Shown one piece after another: positions 6,955 through 15,713 of a stretch of DNA of 64,000 nt (within the stretch, counting starts at the first letter, position 1; each line of letters starts with the position of its first letter). The position numbers and the translations under genes were made by a program. The stretch lies in the NCBI GenBank assembly GCA_017795085.1, contig CP051246.1, positions 1,552,514 to 1,616,513 of the forward strand, in the 5' to 3' direction. The notes under the pieces are model-generated. The model was not told where the DNA came from, did no database searches, and worked only from the letters and a program-made list of their open reading frames with translations. This stretch comes from Salegentibacter sp. GTDB lineage: Bacteria > Bacteroidota > Bacteroidia > Flavobacteriales > Flavobacteriaceae.

Positions 6955-8979
6955 CTAATTCTTTAGGTCTTCGTGGGTTTTATCTAAAGATTCATCTTCA
7001 CCAAGTTCCTGTTCTTCTATACGTTCCTTAAACTCATTAATTATTCCACCTTTTAGCAATACATTAATTTGGCGATCACTCATACTATGTCTGGTTTCAA
7101 AAGTTACCTTATCCCCATTGCTTTTACGAATAATCACTTTAATGTTATTACGGCTTTTTACATCTTCACGTAAATTTTTAAAAGTAATAATATCCCCCTG
7201 CTCTATCTTTTCATAATCATTAATATCCATGAATTCAAGGGGTAGAATTCCGAAATTTACCAGGTTTTGCCACGCAATTCGCGCATAAGAATTAGCTATT
7301 ACCGCTACCTGACCAAGATATTTTGGCGCTATTGCTGCGTGTTCCCTACTCGATCCCTGAGCGTAATTATCACGGGCTACAACAATATGCCCGCCGTGTT
7401 CTTCCTTGCTTTTCATAGCCCGATCGTAAAAAGTTTCATCAATTACCGTATAAGCAAATTTACTTATCTCGGGCAAGTTACTCCTAAAAGGTAATACCTC
7501 GGCACCGGCTTTCAGGATTTCATCAGTAGAAATATTGTCCTTCATTTTTAATAATACCGGTACGCTATAATGGTCCTGCATAGGCTCGATATACGGTAGA
7601 GACTTAATATTTGGTCCTTTTTTAAGTTCCACTTTTGATCCATCTTCTGGGGGTGCAACTAGCATATCGGTATTGATAATTTCCATTTCAGGGGCTTTAA
7701 ATTCAGGATATTTCATTCCATAGATTTTCTCTAAATCCCTGGGATCGGTAATTTTTCCTGTTAAGGCTGAAGCTGCAGCGGTTTCCGGACTTACTAAATA
7801 TACCTGATCGTCCTTGGTTCCGGAACGATCGGGGAAGTTACGCGGCATAGTCCGCAAACTTATTGTCATAGAAGCCGGAGCTTGCCCCATACCTATACAG
7901 CCCATACAACCAGATTGATGGAACCTCCCTCCTGCTTTTATCAAATTTGCAAAAGCGCGATTATCAATTAAATTTTGAATTATTTGTCGTGAAGTTGGGT
8001 TAATATCGAAAGAAACCCCTGGATTTATCGATCTATCTTCCACAATAGCCCCGGCCATCCAAAAATCCCGAAGGCCCGGATTCGCTGAAGAACCAATAAC
8101 TACCTGACTTATCTCTTTCCCTTCTACTTCACGTACGGGTACAACATTACCCGGGCTGGTAGGTTTGGCAATAAGCGGTACTAAATCGTCTAAAACAATT
8201 TCTTCGTGCAAATCATACTCACAACTTTCATCGGGTAACAATTCTCTCCAGTCCTCTTCCCTGTTTTGAGATTTTAAAAAGCTTTTGGTTTCTTCATCAC
8301 TGGGGAAAACCGTAGTGGTTGCACCAAGTTCTGCCCCCATATTGGCAATTACGTGACGGTCCATAGCACTCAAATGTTTGAGACCCTCTCCATAATATTC
8401 TACTACTTTTCCTACTCCGCCTTTCACATCATGCCGGCGAAGCATTTCAAGAATAACATCTTTTGCACTAACCCAATCAGGCAGTTTTCCGGTAAGTTTT
8501 ACGCCCCAAACCTGCGGCATTTTCACAAAATAAGGCTGGCCGGCAATAGCCGCGGCGACATCAAGTCCGCCGGTACCAATGGCCAACATTCCAAGGGAAC
8601 CTGCTGCCGGGGTGTGACTATCAGAGCCCACTAGTGTTTTTCCTGGTTTTCCAAAACGTTCCATATGTACCGGATGGCTCACCCCGTTTCCAGGCCGGCT
8701 ATACCATAATCCAAATTTTTGTGCTGCGGATTGCAGAAACACGTGGTCATCGGCATTTTTAAAATCGGTTTGTAACAAATTGTGATCTACATATTGTACA
8801 GCCACTTCAGTTTGGGCTTTTTGCAATCCCATAGCCTCCAATTCAAGTTGTACCAGGGTTCCCGTAGCATCCTGAAGTAATGCCTGGTCTATTTTTAAAC
8901 CAATTTCAGTACCCGGTTTCATTTCCCCCTTTAAGAGGTGTTCTTTAATTAATTTTTGGGTTACGTTAAGTTTTGACAT
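6955..8979 (-). CDS. Aconitate hydratase, Aquifex-type subfamily
   Basis: The 674 residues match the short aconitase subfamily (about 650-660) rather than the 750-residue mitochondrial type. Visible signatures are VGSDSHTPAAGSLGM near residue 120, SGCMGCIGMGQAP near 357 with the CxxC cluster ligands, and a swivel domain with YAQGSSREHAA near 555. Expected reaction: citrate to isocitrate through cis-aconitate in the TCA cycle. Oddity: the motif that normally supplies the first cluster cysteine (GSCTN) reads GSSAN here (near residue 295), so one expected iron ligand is Ser. The C-terminus is acidic. Whether it is the main TCA aconitase or a second isozyme cannot be told from the window. Confidence 0.85.
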   Translation of the reverse strand: MSKLNVTQKLIKEHLLKGEMKPGTEIGLKIDQALLQDATGTLVQLELEAMGLQKAQTEVAVQYVDHNLLQTDFKNADDHVFLQSAAQKFGLWYSRPGNGVSHPVHMERFGKPGKTLVGSDSHTPAAGSLGMLAIGTGGLDVAAAIAGQPYFVKMPQVWGVKLTGKLPDWVSAKDVILEMLRRHDVKGGVGKVVEYYGEGLKHLSAMDRHVIANMGAELGATTTVFPSDEETKSFLKSQNREEDWRELLPDESCEYDLHEEIVLDDLVPLIAKPTSPGNVVPVREVEGKEISQVVIGSSANPGLRDFWMAGAIVEDRSINPGVSFDINPTSRQIIQNLIDNRAFANLIKAGGRFHQSGCMGCIGMGQAPASMTISLRTMPRNFPDRSGTKDDQVYLVSPETAAASALTGKITDPRDLEKIYGMKYPEFKAPEMEIINTDMLVAPPEDGSKVELKKGPNIKSLPYIEPMQDHYSVPVLLKMKDNISTDEILKAGAEVLPFRSNLPEISKFAYTVIDETFYDRAMKSKEEHGGHIVVARDNYAQGSSREHAAIAPKYLGQVAVIANSYARIAWQNLVNFGILPLEFMDINDYEKIEQGDIITFKNLREDVKSRNNIKVIIRKSNGDKVTFETRHSMSDRQINVLLKGGIINEFKERIEEQELGEDESLDKTHEDLKN

Positions 8980-9095
8980 AGTTGGCGGTTTAATTTTCTT
9001 TAAATTATTACTTTTTCAAGAAAAAATAAGGGGGTTTAACAATATCTTATACCATAAAACTAATGGTAGTATTTTATTTTATGAGAGATTAACAT

Positions 9096-9184
9096 AAAAA
9101 GGGTTACTTGACGCGCAATATCATAATAATCTGAATTTATAAAAAAACCGCGATCGATACAATATTGCCTTTTAAGTAACCCTT
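9096..9184 (-). terminator. Long hairpin between two minus-strand genes, terminator-like
   Basis: AAGGGTTACTT (9099-9109) pairs perfectly with AAGTAACCCTT (9174-9184). Inside a symmetric 5+5 internal loop, GCAATAT (9115-9121) pairs with ATATTGC (9162-9168). Read on the minus strand the outer stem is followed by TTTTT, as in an intrinsic terminator for the gene at 9206-9925. It also lies in the region upstream of the aconitase gene, so a leader or attenuator role is possible. Confidence 0.55.
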
Positions 9185-9205
9185 CCAGGATGTTTTTGAA
9201 TAAAT

Positions 9206-9925
9206 TTAAGCGCTACCGCTACTCAATGAATTTAGGATATCGGTTTGATGACCCTCTTCCAAATTAAAACCCGGTTTTCCTTTTCGCGGAAATAAATAAG
9301 CAAAAGGTTGCTGAAATGCTCTCCAGCTTTCTGCAAGTCCATAATCATCATTCTTGTTTTTCATTTCTGGCCTTTTAAACGTATTTAAATCTGATGAGTA
9401 TGAAGAACCTTGCGCATCTTCACCGGTAAAGAGCATTCCGTCATTAATATCAGAATGTAGAATTACAGATGCACCCCCATTTCCTGGAAGATCAAAAACC
9501 TGCAGGCCAAATTCTTTCAGGTTTTTACGCTGGGTAATATCCCGGGTTTTAAAACTATCGTTAAAACTTTTTCTAGGATGTGCAAAAATAGGTGCGCCGC
9601 CAGCATCTTCTGAAATAGTTTTTAAATCAGCATAGGCGGTTTTCATAATATCGTCACAGGTAATTAAAATACCTTTTATATTATAGCCATCTTCCAATAG
9701 TTTCTTTACTGCTTTTTTTGTTGATTCTTCTACCATATCAATCAAAATAATATCGCGCCGGTTTATATGTCTAATGGCATATGCCTGATTATAAATTCCG
9801 TCTTTTTTGTCACCTTTAATTATAAAGATATCGGGAATAAGTTTATGAAATTTACCGGGTTCAGCCTGTGCAATAAATTCGGCCGATTGGCTGTGAAGAA
9901 CCTCCATTTTATCAACAGTCTTCAT
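9206..9925 (-). CDS. Metallo-beta-lactamase-fold protein with lost metal ligands
   Basis: I use the Met 20 codons inside the longest frame (MKTVDKMEVL), giving 239 residues; the upstream codons look non-coding. The layout follows the MBL fold: a strand FIIKGDKKDGIYNQAYAI, then DIILIDMVEE, then LEDGYNIKGILIT where HxHxDH should follow. Here that motif is replaced by CDDIMKTAYADL. The later GHTPGS-type segment reads DLPGNGGASVIL, and MLFTGEDAQGSS stands for the usual FTGD. All zinc-binding histidines are thus missing. It is probably a non-catalytic or binding relative. It is transcribed in the same direction as the aconitase gene but separated by a strong hairpin. Confidence 0.6.
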   Translation of the reverse strand: MKTVDKMEVLHSQSAEFIAQAEPGKFHKLIPDIFIIKGDKKDGIYNQAYAIRHINRRDIILIDMVEESTKKAVKKLLEDGYNIKGILITCDDIMKTAYADLKTISEDAGGAPIFAHPRKSFNDSFKTRDITQRKNLKEFGLQVFDLPGNGGASVILHSDINDGMLFTGEDAQGSSYSSDLNTFKRPEMKNKNDDYGLAESWRAFQQPFAYLFPRKGKPGFNLEEGHQTDILNSLSSGSA

Positions 9926-10079
9926 AATATACTTAAGTTTAAAATTAGTATCAGTTAAGATACAAATTGAGCGTAAGCAAGGCAAAGCTTTAACGAGGGT
10001 TTAGGAGATATTTAACCCGGTTACGATAAAGAGCTTTTTAAGTCTTTTTAAAGGCCATGGACATATTTTTTAATCAAAG

Positions 10080-10862
10080 TTATTTTAAATGTTCTCCGCC
10101 ATTTACCGGAATAATGCTTCCGGTAATCCAACAGGCCTCATCTTTGCTTAAAAGATATACTACATTGGCAACATCATCGGGCACGGTAAGGCGTTTAAAT
10201 GGATTGTGTTTTAAAGCGTGAACCCTAAGGGTTTCGTTCCCGGGAATCATTTGTAAAGAGCGGGTAACGGTAACCCCGGCCTGAATACAGTTTGCCCGTA
10301 TGCCGTATGGGGCAAACTCTAAAGCAATACTTCGTGTTATGGCTTCTAAAGCAACCTTCGCCGCTGATACTGCTGCATAATTTGCCCAGGCTTTTTGATT
10401 GCCCTCACTGGTAAAAGAAATTATACGGGCATCTTTAGCAAAAATTTTATGATTGTAACAGAGTTTTACCCAATCGTAAAGGCTTACTGCCATGGCATCA
10501 ATGGTCATTAAAAAGTCATCTTTCTGAAGCGTAGGTTCTTCCCCACTAAGGGGTTTTAATTGTGCTTTGGAGATACTATGTACCAACGTTCTAATTTTAT
10601 CTTGCCCCAGTACCCTTATAATTTCCTGGATAAGTTTTTGCTGAAATCTTTTTTCGGTAGCATCTATATCAAAGGTTCTGAGTTTAACCTTATGCGCACG
10701 AATATCAGCAAAAGCTTCCTGTATTTCAGACTGGTTTTCATCATCCTGGTGCACAATTATTATATTCATCCCATGCCGGGCAAGTTTTTTGGCTGTAGCT
10801 AAGCCAAGTCCTGTACTTCCTCCAAGGATAAGTGCCCAGTAGTTTGATTTCTGAAACTCCAT
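10080..10862 (-). CDS. Short-chain dehydrogenase/reductase, FabL-like enoyl-ACP reductase candidate
   Basis: The gene starts at MEFQKSNYWALILGG (260 residues); the longer frame upstream runs through the terminator of the neighbouring gene and is not credible. There is a Rossmann nucleotide site GGSTGLG at residues 14-20. The active site is Tyr-x6-Lys (YAAVSAAK, near residue 167), the spacing of enoyl-ACP reductases FabI and FabL, instead of YxxxK of ordinary SDRs. LVHSIS also recalls the FabI/FabL family. The C-terminus ITGSIIPVNGGEHL is SDR-typical. Likely reaction: NAD(P)H-dependent reduction of trans-2-enoyl-ACP or a related substrate. Confidence 0.7.
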   Translation of the reverse strand: MEFQKSNYWALILGGSTGLGLATAKKLARHGMNIIIVHQDDENQSEIQEAFADIRAHKVKLRTFDIDATEKRFQQKLIQEIIRVLGQDKIRTLVHSISKAQLKPLSGEEPTLQKDDFLMTIDAMAVSLYDWVKLCYNHKIFAKDARIISFTSEGNQKAWANYAAVSAAKVALEAITRSIALEFAPYGIRANCIQAGVTVTRSLQMIPGNETLRVHALKHNPFKRLTVPDDVANVVYLLSKDEACWITGSIIPVNGGEHLK

Positions 10863-10902
10863 AATTCTGTTTTTCAGTTGCTTAAATTTAAGAAAAAGGC
10901 AT

Positions 10903-10935
10903 AAAAAATCCCGGAAAAGTTTTCCGGGATTTTTT
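10903..10935 (-). terminator. Intrinsic terminator downstream of the OmpA-family gene
   Basis: A 16-base perfect inverted repeat around one G (AAAAAATCCCGGAAAA and its complement). Read on the minus strand it ends in a T-run, 22 bases after the stop of the OmpA-family lipoprotein gene. It sits just in front of the reductase start, so it isolates that gene from its upstream neighbour. Confidence 0.85.
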
Positions 10936-10956
10936 AATTTTAAAATTATAGAAGCT

Positions 10957-11661
10957 TTATTCCTGATCTTCAGTTTGTTGCTTAGCTTCCTCCCTAAGTT
11001 CATCATTTGCTACAATAGCCAACTCCACCCTACGGTTTTTAGCTCGGCCATCTGCAGTTTCGTTATCATATTTTGGTTGAGTTTCTCCGTACCATTTAGT
11101 GTCAAATCTACCGCGGTTAAGTCCCTGTCCAAGCAGGTAATTGGTAACCGATTGTGCACGGTTTTTAGAAAGCGTAAGGTTATAACTTTCACTACCGGTG
11201 CTATCGGTATGGCCTTCAACCAGAATATTGGAATCGGGATATTCTTTAAAAATCCCGGCTAGTTTTTGAAGTGTTTCTTCTGAACGGGCGTTGATATTAT
11301 ATTTTTCGGTATCAAAATAAACTCCGCTTGATTCATCAAAGGTTACATTAATACCTTCCCCCACACGTTCAACTTCAGCTCCGGGAATTTCTTCTTCTAT
11401 TTCCTGGGCTTGTTTATCCATACGGTTACCGATATAAGCCCCGGCAGCCCCACCAACAACGCCACCAATGATAGCGCCAAGGGCGGTATTTCCATCACCG
11501 GTATTGTTACCAATTACGCCACCAATGGTTGCACCACCGGCTGAACCAATTACGGCTCCTTTTTGTTTGTTATTCGCATTTTTAATAGCCTCACAACCAA
11601 AAAGTAAGGTTGTGGCAAAAAATAATGCAATTATAGGTTTCAATCTCGTTCTCATATTCAT
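10957..11661 (-). CDS. OmpA-family lipoprotein with glycine-zipper segment
   Basis: The 234-residue protein has a lipobox (LLFGCEA, Cys23). A glycine-zipper stretch (about 35-85, repeated GGxxGG) resembles YiaD and SlyB relatives. The OmpA peptidoglycan-binding domain occupies about 110-222 with NILVEGHTDSTGSESYN and a C-terminal RAKNRRVELAI. Expected role: anchoring the outer membrane to peptidoglycan. It is followed by a strong terminator and preceded by another lipoprotein gene in the same direction, separated by 17 bases, so the two are likely co-transcribed. Confidence 0.9.
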   Translation of the reverse strand: MNMRTRLKPIIALFFATTLLFGCEAIKNANNKQKGAVIGSAGGATIGGVIGNNTGDGNTALGAIIGGVVGGAAGAYIGNRMDKQAQEIEEEIPGAEVERVGEGINVTFDESSGVYFDTEKYNINARSEETLQKLAGIFKEYPDSNILVEGHTDSTGSESYNLTLSKNRAQSVTNYLLGQGLNRGRFDTKWYGETQPKYDNETADGRAKNRRVELAIVANDELREEAKQQTEDQE

Positions 11662-11678
11662 AATAATTGGGGTTAAGT

Positions 11679-12158
11679 TTAATATTTAGAAAAATTCATT
11701 TGTATCACAAAAGGCTCACCATCTAAAGTAACCGTTTGCTGCCAAACCATCTGATCACCGCTAAGTGATTTTAAATTTAAGCGAAAGCCCTGGTTTCCTG
11801 TAGTTGATTTATAGTTTTCATCGGTAGGTTTCAGGAGGAAATCATACACACCTCCGGGGGTATTTTCCTCATCAATAGACCAAATAAAATTTCGCTGTCC
11901 TCCATCGCAATCACTTCCCTGAACCTGGTAAGTTCCCCTGTTATTATTGGAAACAAAATCCCAGGTACTACCTTCAAAGCAATTTGCCGAGGCCTCATTA
12001 AATAAAGTTACATTAAAAGTGCCTGATTCTTCAGGATAGGTTACACTATCTAATACCCAGCCGCCATTAAAGGTTTTTCGTGCCTCCTTGGCAGTTTTAC
12101 TAGGGCCACAGGCAGCAACAATTAGAGCAACCGAAACTAGTACTAAAATTTTTTTCAT
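11679..12158 (-). CDS. Lipocalin-like lipoprotein
   Basis: The 159-residue protein has lipobox IVAACGP (Cys17). The mature part starts with FNGGWVLDSVTYPE, the Gly-x-Trp opening of lipocalin-like domains. It goes on as an eight-strand pattern with three cysteines, at least two of which (NCFEGS and SDCDGG) could pair. Lipocalin-like lipoproteins of Bacteroidota are of unknown ligand. The close spacing to the OmpA-family gene suggests one outer-membrane stress or maintenance operon. Confidence 0.65.
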   Translation of the reverse strand: MKKILVLVSVALIVAACGPSKTAKEARKTFNGGWVLDSVTYPEESGTFNVTLFNEASANCFEGSTWDFVSNNNRGTYQVQGSDCDGGQRNFIWSIDEENTPGGVYDFLLKPTDENYKSTTGNQGFRLNLKSLSGDQMVWQQTVTLDGEPFVIQMNFSKY

Positions 12159-12180
12159 AGTTCTTGATTTAGATTAATAT

Positions 12181-12232
12181 AAAAAACCAATGCAAGCTTT
12201 AGACCACATTTCTAAAACGCATTGGATTTTTT
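12181..12232 (-). terminator. Probable terminator of the small DUF1328 gene
   Basis: AAAAAACCAATGC and GCATTGGATTTTTT can pair across a 25-base loop with one bulge. Read on the minus strand the structure ends in a T-run, 15 bases after the DUF1328-like stop. The long loop lowers confidence. Confidence 0.45.
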
Positions 12233-12246
12233 ATGTTTTGAAAATT

Positions 12247-12408
12247 CTATCGTCTGAATAACCGACTAATAAGAGAAATGACAAGCAGCACAATAAAAAT
12301 ATAGAAAATAATTTTGGCAATATCTGCAAAACCTTCGGCAATACCACCAAAACCAAAAATGGCTGCTATTAAAGCGATAATTAAGAAAATTACAATTAAA
12401 CGTACCAT
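12247..12408 (-). CDS. Small DUF1328-family membrane protein (YtjA-like)
   Basis: This 53-residue frame is almost wholly hydrophobic: [20 protein letters not shown], then [13 protein letters not shown], then a second membrane segment ending in LISRLFRR. The Gly-Phe-Gly-Gly-Ile-Ala turn between two helices and the AKI start of the second helix are the DUF1328 pattern. The family consists of small inner-membrane proteins of unknown role, often stress-induced. The gene has its own probable terminator and stands alone on this strand. Confidence 0.8.
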   Translation of the reverse strand: MVRLIVIFLIIALIAAIFGFGGIAEGFADIAKIIFYIFIVLLVISLISRLFRR

Positions 12409-12536
12409 AATATTAGATATTTGATTAGCTAACTCTAAGTTACAGGAGCGATGCTAACAAGACAAAACATTATTAATAATTTAACAGGTCTAACTTTAAA
12501 CAATTATGATTTTCAGGTCTTACAATAATGTTTTTA

Positions 12537-14573
12537 TTAATATTCTATTAAATTTTGAAGTTGTTTTTTAAATCGATGTTTAGGAAGATATTCATTTTCA
12601 AGGTTTTTGGCAAAAGGTATGGGGGTATCTAAACTTCCCGAACGGTAAACCGGTGCATCTAAATATTCAAATAAATTTTCCTGAATATAAGCTGCAATTT
12701 CTGAAGCCAGACTGCCAAAAAGACTGTCTTCGGTTAACACAATCACTTTTCCGGTTTTTTTGACGCTGGTCTCAATACTTTCATAGTCCAAAGGCTGAAG
12801 ACTTCTTAAATCTATAAGATCAATTTCCTTTAAATTCAATTCTTCTATAATTTCCATGGCCCAATGAATTCCGGCCCCGTATGTAATCACGCTCAGTTTT
12901 TTTCCAGATTTTACTTTGGCTGCTTTTCCAAGAGGCAGCGTATAATAAGCTGTTGGGACTTCCTGTCTTATGCTGCGATAAAGGGCTTTATGCTCAAAAA
13001 ATAGTACCGGATTGGGATCGTTAAAGGCCGAGTTCAGTAATCCTTTGGCATCATATGGAAATGCCGGGTAAATCACTTTCAATCCCGGGGTTTTGGTAAA
13101 CCAGGCTTCATTGGTCTGACTGTGAAAAGGTCCTGCTCCCACACCGGCACCACAGGGCATTCTTATTACTACATCGGCATTTTGTCCCCATCGATAATAA
13201 GCTTTTGCAAGGTAATTAACCACAGCATTAAATCCCGAACTTACAAAATCTCCAAATTGCATCTCTACCATCGCCTTCATCCCTGAAATTGAAAGTCCCA
13301 TAGCCGCGGAAATTACTGCCGATTCACAAATGGGCGTGTTTCGAACCCGTTCTTTACCATATTTATTTAAAAATCCTTCGGTAATTTTAAAAACCCCTCC
13401 GTATTCGGCAATATCCTGTCCCATTAAAACCAGCTTATCGTGCCGCTTCATCGATTGATCAATACTTTGGGAAATCGCATCGATAAATCGTATTTCTTCC
13501 TTTTTTTCTGAAGGAGTAACCTCCTGGTAATTAAAATATTGAAAAACATCATTTAATTCATTACTTGTAGATGAAACGGTTTCAGGTTCAGCCAGGGCAA
13601 GTTCAAGGTTTTCTTCAATTTCATTTTTTATTTCCGCTTCATATTCCTGCTGAATAGCTTTATTTAAAATTTCTTGTTGCAATAAAAATTCCCTGAAGTT
13701 TGAAATTGGGTCTTTTTGTTCCCAAAATGACAATAATTCCCGCGGAACATATTTGGTGCCACTTGCTTCCTCATGGCCTCTTCTTCTAAAAGTTTTAAAT
13801 TCTACTAAAACCGGTTTTGGATTTTCACGCATTTCAGCAGTAATTTCTCTAAGTTTAGAAATTACTTCCAGAATATTATTTCCATTAATAATATGTGCTT
13901 CCATCCCATAGGCTGCCCCCCGATTAGCTAAATCTTTACATCGATACTGCTCGCTAACGGGTGTAGAAAGCCCGTATCCATTGTTTTCAATACAAAAAAG
14001 TACCGGCAAATCCCAAACCGATGCAATATTCAAAGCTTCGTGAAAATCGCCTTCACTGGTACCGCCTTCCCCGGTAAAAACCGCGGTTATTTTTTTCTCG
14101 TTCTTAAGTTTATAGGCCAGGGCAATCCCATCGGCTACGCCCAGTTGGGGCCCTAAATGGGAAATCATCCCCACGATTTTATATTCATTTGTCCCAAAAT
14201 GAAAACTGCGATCGCGTCCTTTGGTAAATCCGGCAATTTTTCCCTGCCATTGTGCGAAAAGTTGGTGTAAAGGAATTTTTCTCTGGGTAAAAACACCCAA
14301 ATTTCGATGCATGGGTAAAATATATTCATCTTCCTGTAAGGCGGAAGTTACCCCAATAGCAATTGCCTCCTGCCCTATTCCGCTAAACCATTTAGATATT
14401 TTTCCCTGCCGTAACAAAACCAGCATTTTCTCTTCAATTAAACGTGGTTTTAGCAAGGATCGGTATAAATTCAGCAATTCTTCAGCTGAAAAGTTTTTAT
14501 AAGGAGAATAATCTATTTTTTCTTCCTGAGGCAGGTTCATTGGTTGCGTAGTTTTAGCATGCGGGTTTATCAC
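12537..14573 (-). CDS. Fused alpha+beta E1 subunit of a 2-oxoacid dehydrogenase (branched-chain type)
   Basis: The 678 residues combine both E1 chains in one polypeptide. The alpha part (about 30-340) has the thiamine diphosphate site GEGGTSEGDFHEA to ENN (168-198) and the phosphorylation-loop-like RRRGHEEAS. The beta part (from about 363) has LVLMGQDIAEYGGVF, RNTPICESA and VLTEDSLFGSLASEI. The likely reaction is oxidative decarboxylation of branched-chain 2-oxoacids with E2 (lipoyl) and E3 encoded elsewhere; this branched-chain assignment is from overall resemblance. Either the first Met or Met12 could be the start. The gene is monocistronic and convergent with nothing close by. Confidence 0.88.
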   Translation of the reverse strand: MINPHAKTTQPMNLPQEEKIDYSPYKNFSAEELLNLYRSLLKPRLIEEKMLVLLRQGKISKWFSGIGQEAIAIGVTSALQEDEYILPMHRNLGVFTQRKIPLHQLFAQWQGKIAGFTKGRDRSFHFGTNEYKIVGMISHLGPQLGVADGIALAYKLKNEKKITAVFTGEGGTSEGDFHEALNIASVWDLPVLFCIENNGYGLSTPVSEQYRCKDLANRGAAYGMEAHIINGNNILEVISKLREITAEMRENPKPVLVEFKTFRRRGHEEASGTKYVPRELLSFWEQKDPISNFREFLLQQEILNKAIQQEYEAEIKNEIEENLELALAEPETVSSTSNELNDVFQYFNYQEVTPSEKKEEIRFIDAISQSIDQSMKRHDKLVLMGQDIAEYGGVFKITEGFLNKYGKERVRNTPICESAVISAAMGLSISGMKAMVEMQFGDFVSSGFNAVVNYLAKAYYRWGQNADVVIRMPCGAGVGAGPFHSQTNEAWFTKTPGLKVIYPAFPYDAKGLLNSAFNDPNPVLFFEHKALYRSIRQEVPTAYYTLPLGKAAKVKSGKKLSVITYGAGIHWAMEIIEELNLKEIDLIDLRSLQPLDYESIETSVKKTGKVIVLTEDSLFGSLASEIAAYIQENLFEYLDAPVYRSGSLDTPIPFAKNLENEYLPKHRFKKQLQNLIEY

Positions 14574-14753
14574 TGTCTTTTCAAATGTAACGAAATTCTT
14601 ATATGCTAAGAAAGCTCATTATTTACGATCCTGCTATAAACAAATATAATCAATAGGGAATAAGATTTTGGATGGATGAAAATATAAACACTCGGCTTTT
14701 CCCTTAATTTTATTAACTTCGCTTGATGACCTCAGACTAAAAAATTAGCAATA

Positions 14754-15710
14754 ATGGCAATGAATAATATTCCCAGTGTAAACCTGGCCGATTTTCTCTC
14801 TGAAGACCCAAAACAAAAGCAAAAATTTGTAGATGAAATTGGTAAGGCCTACGAAGAAATAGGTTTTGTAGCGCTAAAAAATCATTTTTTAAGCGATGAA
14901 TTGGTTGAAGACCTTTATAAAGAAATAAAAGCTTTTTTTAATCTTTCTTTGGAAACTAAGAAAAAATATGAAATAGAGGGTTTGGCCGGGCAACGTGGAT
15001 ATATTTCTTTCGGAAAAGAACATGCTAAAGGAAAAAAAGAAGGGGATTTAAAAGAATTTTGGCATTTTGGACAGGAGCCCGATGAAGATGCTAATTTAAT
15101 AGAAACCTATCCTGAAAATGTTCAGGTTAAAGAGCTTAAAGATTTTAATAAAACCGGGATGGAAGCTTATCGAATGCTTGAAAAAACCGGGATTTATGTG
15201 CTTCGCGCCCTTGCGCTTTATATTGGAGTAGACGAGCATTATTTTGATCACTGGGCAAGCAATGGAAATAGTATTTTAAGGCCAATTCACTATCCGCCAA
15301 TTTCCGAAGAGCCTAAAGGTGCGGTAAGGGCCGGTGCCCACGGCGATATTAATTTAATCACCTTGTTAATGGGAGCTTCAACCGGCGGTTTGCAGGTGTT
15401 GCGAAAAGACGGAGAGTGGATTGATGCCGTTCCTCAGGAAGACGAATTGGTAATTAATGTTGGAGATATGCTGGAACGCCACACCAATAATAAATTGCGT
15501 TCTACTATTCATCGTGTAGCCAACCCGCCAAAAGAAGCATGGGGCAAACCACGTTATTCAATTCCTTTTTTTATGCATCCACGCAGCGAAATGCCATTAA
15601 ATTGCTTGGAAGAATGTATAGATAAAGAACATCCAAAACAATACGAAGATATTACCGCAGGTGAATTTTTACACCAACGGTTGGTGGAAATTGGTCTGGC
15701 AAAAAAATAA
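14754..15710 (+). CDS. Isopenicillin N synthase-family 2-oxoglutarate/Fe(II) dioxygenase
   Basis: The 318-residue protein has an N-terminal DIOX_N region (SVNLADFLSED to GFVALKNHF) and a C-terminal jelly-roll core. Iron ligands His196-x-Asp198 (GAHGDINLITLL) and His253 (STIHRVANP) are intact, and the RxS co-substrate motif is present (RYSIPFFMHP). The substrate cannot be deduced; bacterial members are usually annotated only by family. Four bases separate the stop from the following SUI1 gene, so the two form a transcription unit. Confidence 0.88.
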   Translation: MAMNNIPSVNLADFLSEDPKQKQKFVDEIGKAYEEIGFVALKNHFLSDELVEDLYKEIKAFFNLSLETKKKYEIEGLAGQRGYISFGKEHAKGKKEGDLKEFWHFGQEPDEDANLIETYPENVQVKELKDFNKTGMEAYRMLEKTGIYVLRALALYIGVDEHYFDHWASNGNSILRPIHYPPISEEPKGAVRAGAHGDINLITLLMGASTGGLQVLRKDGEWIDAVPQEDELVINVGDMLERHTNNKLRSTIHRVANPPKEAWGKPRYSIPFFMHPRSEMPLNCLEECIDKEHPKQYEDITAGEFLHQRLVEIGLAKK

Positions 15711-15713
15711 GTT

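Noticed and set aside
6955..8979. 3-isopropylmalate dehydratase or homoaconitase
   Set aside because: The chain carries both the large domains and the swivel domain and follows the short aconitase layout; no leucine-synthesis genes are near.
10863..11006. N-terminal extension of the YX6K reductase
   Set aside because: It translates the hairpin terminator and the end of the neighbouring gene; the SDR domain starts properly at MEFQKSNYW.
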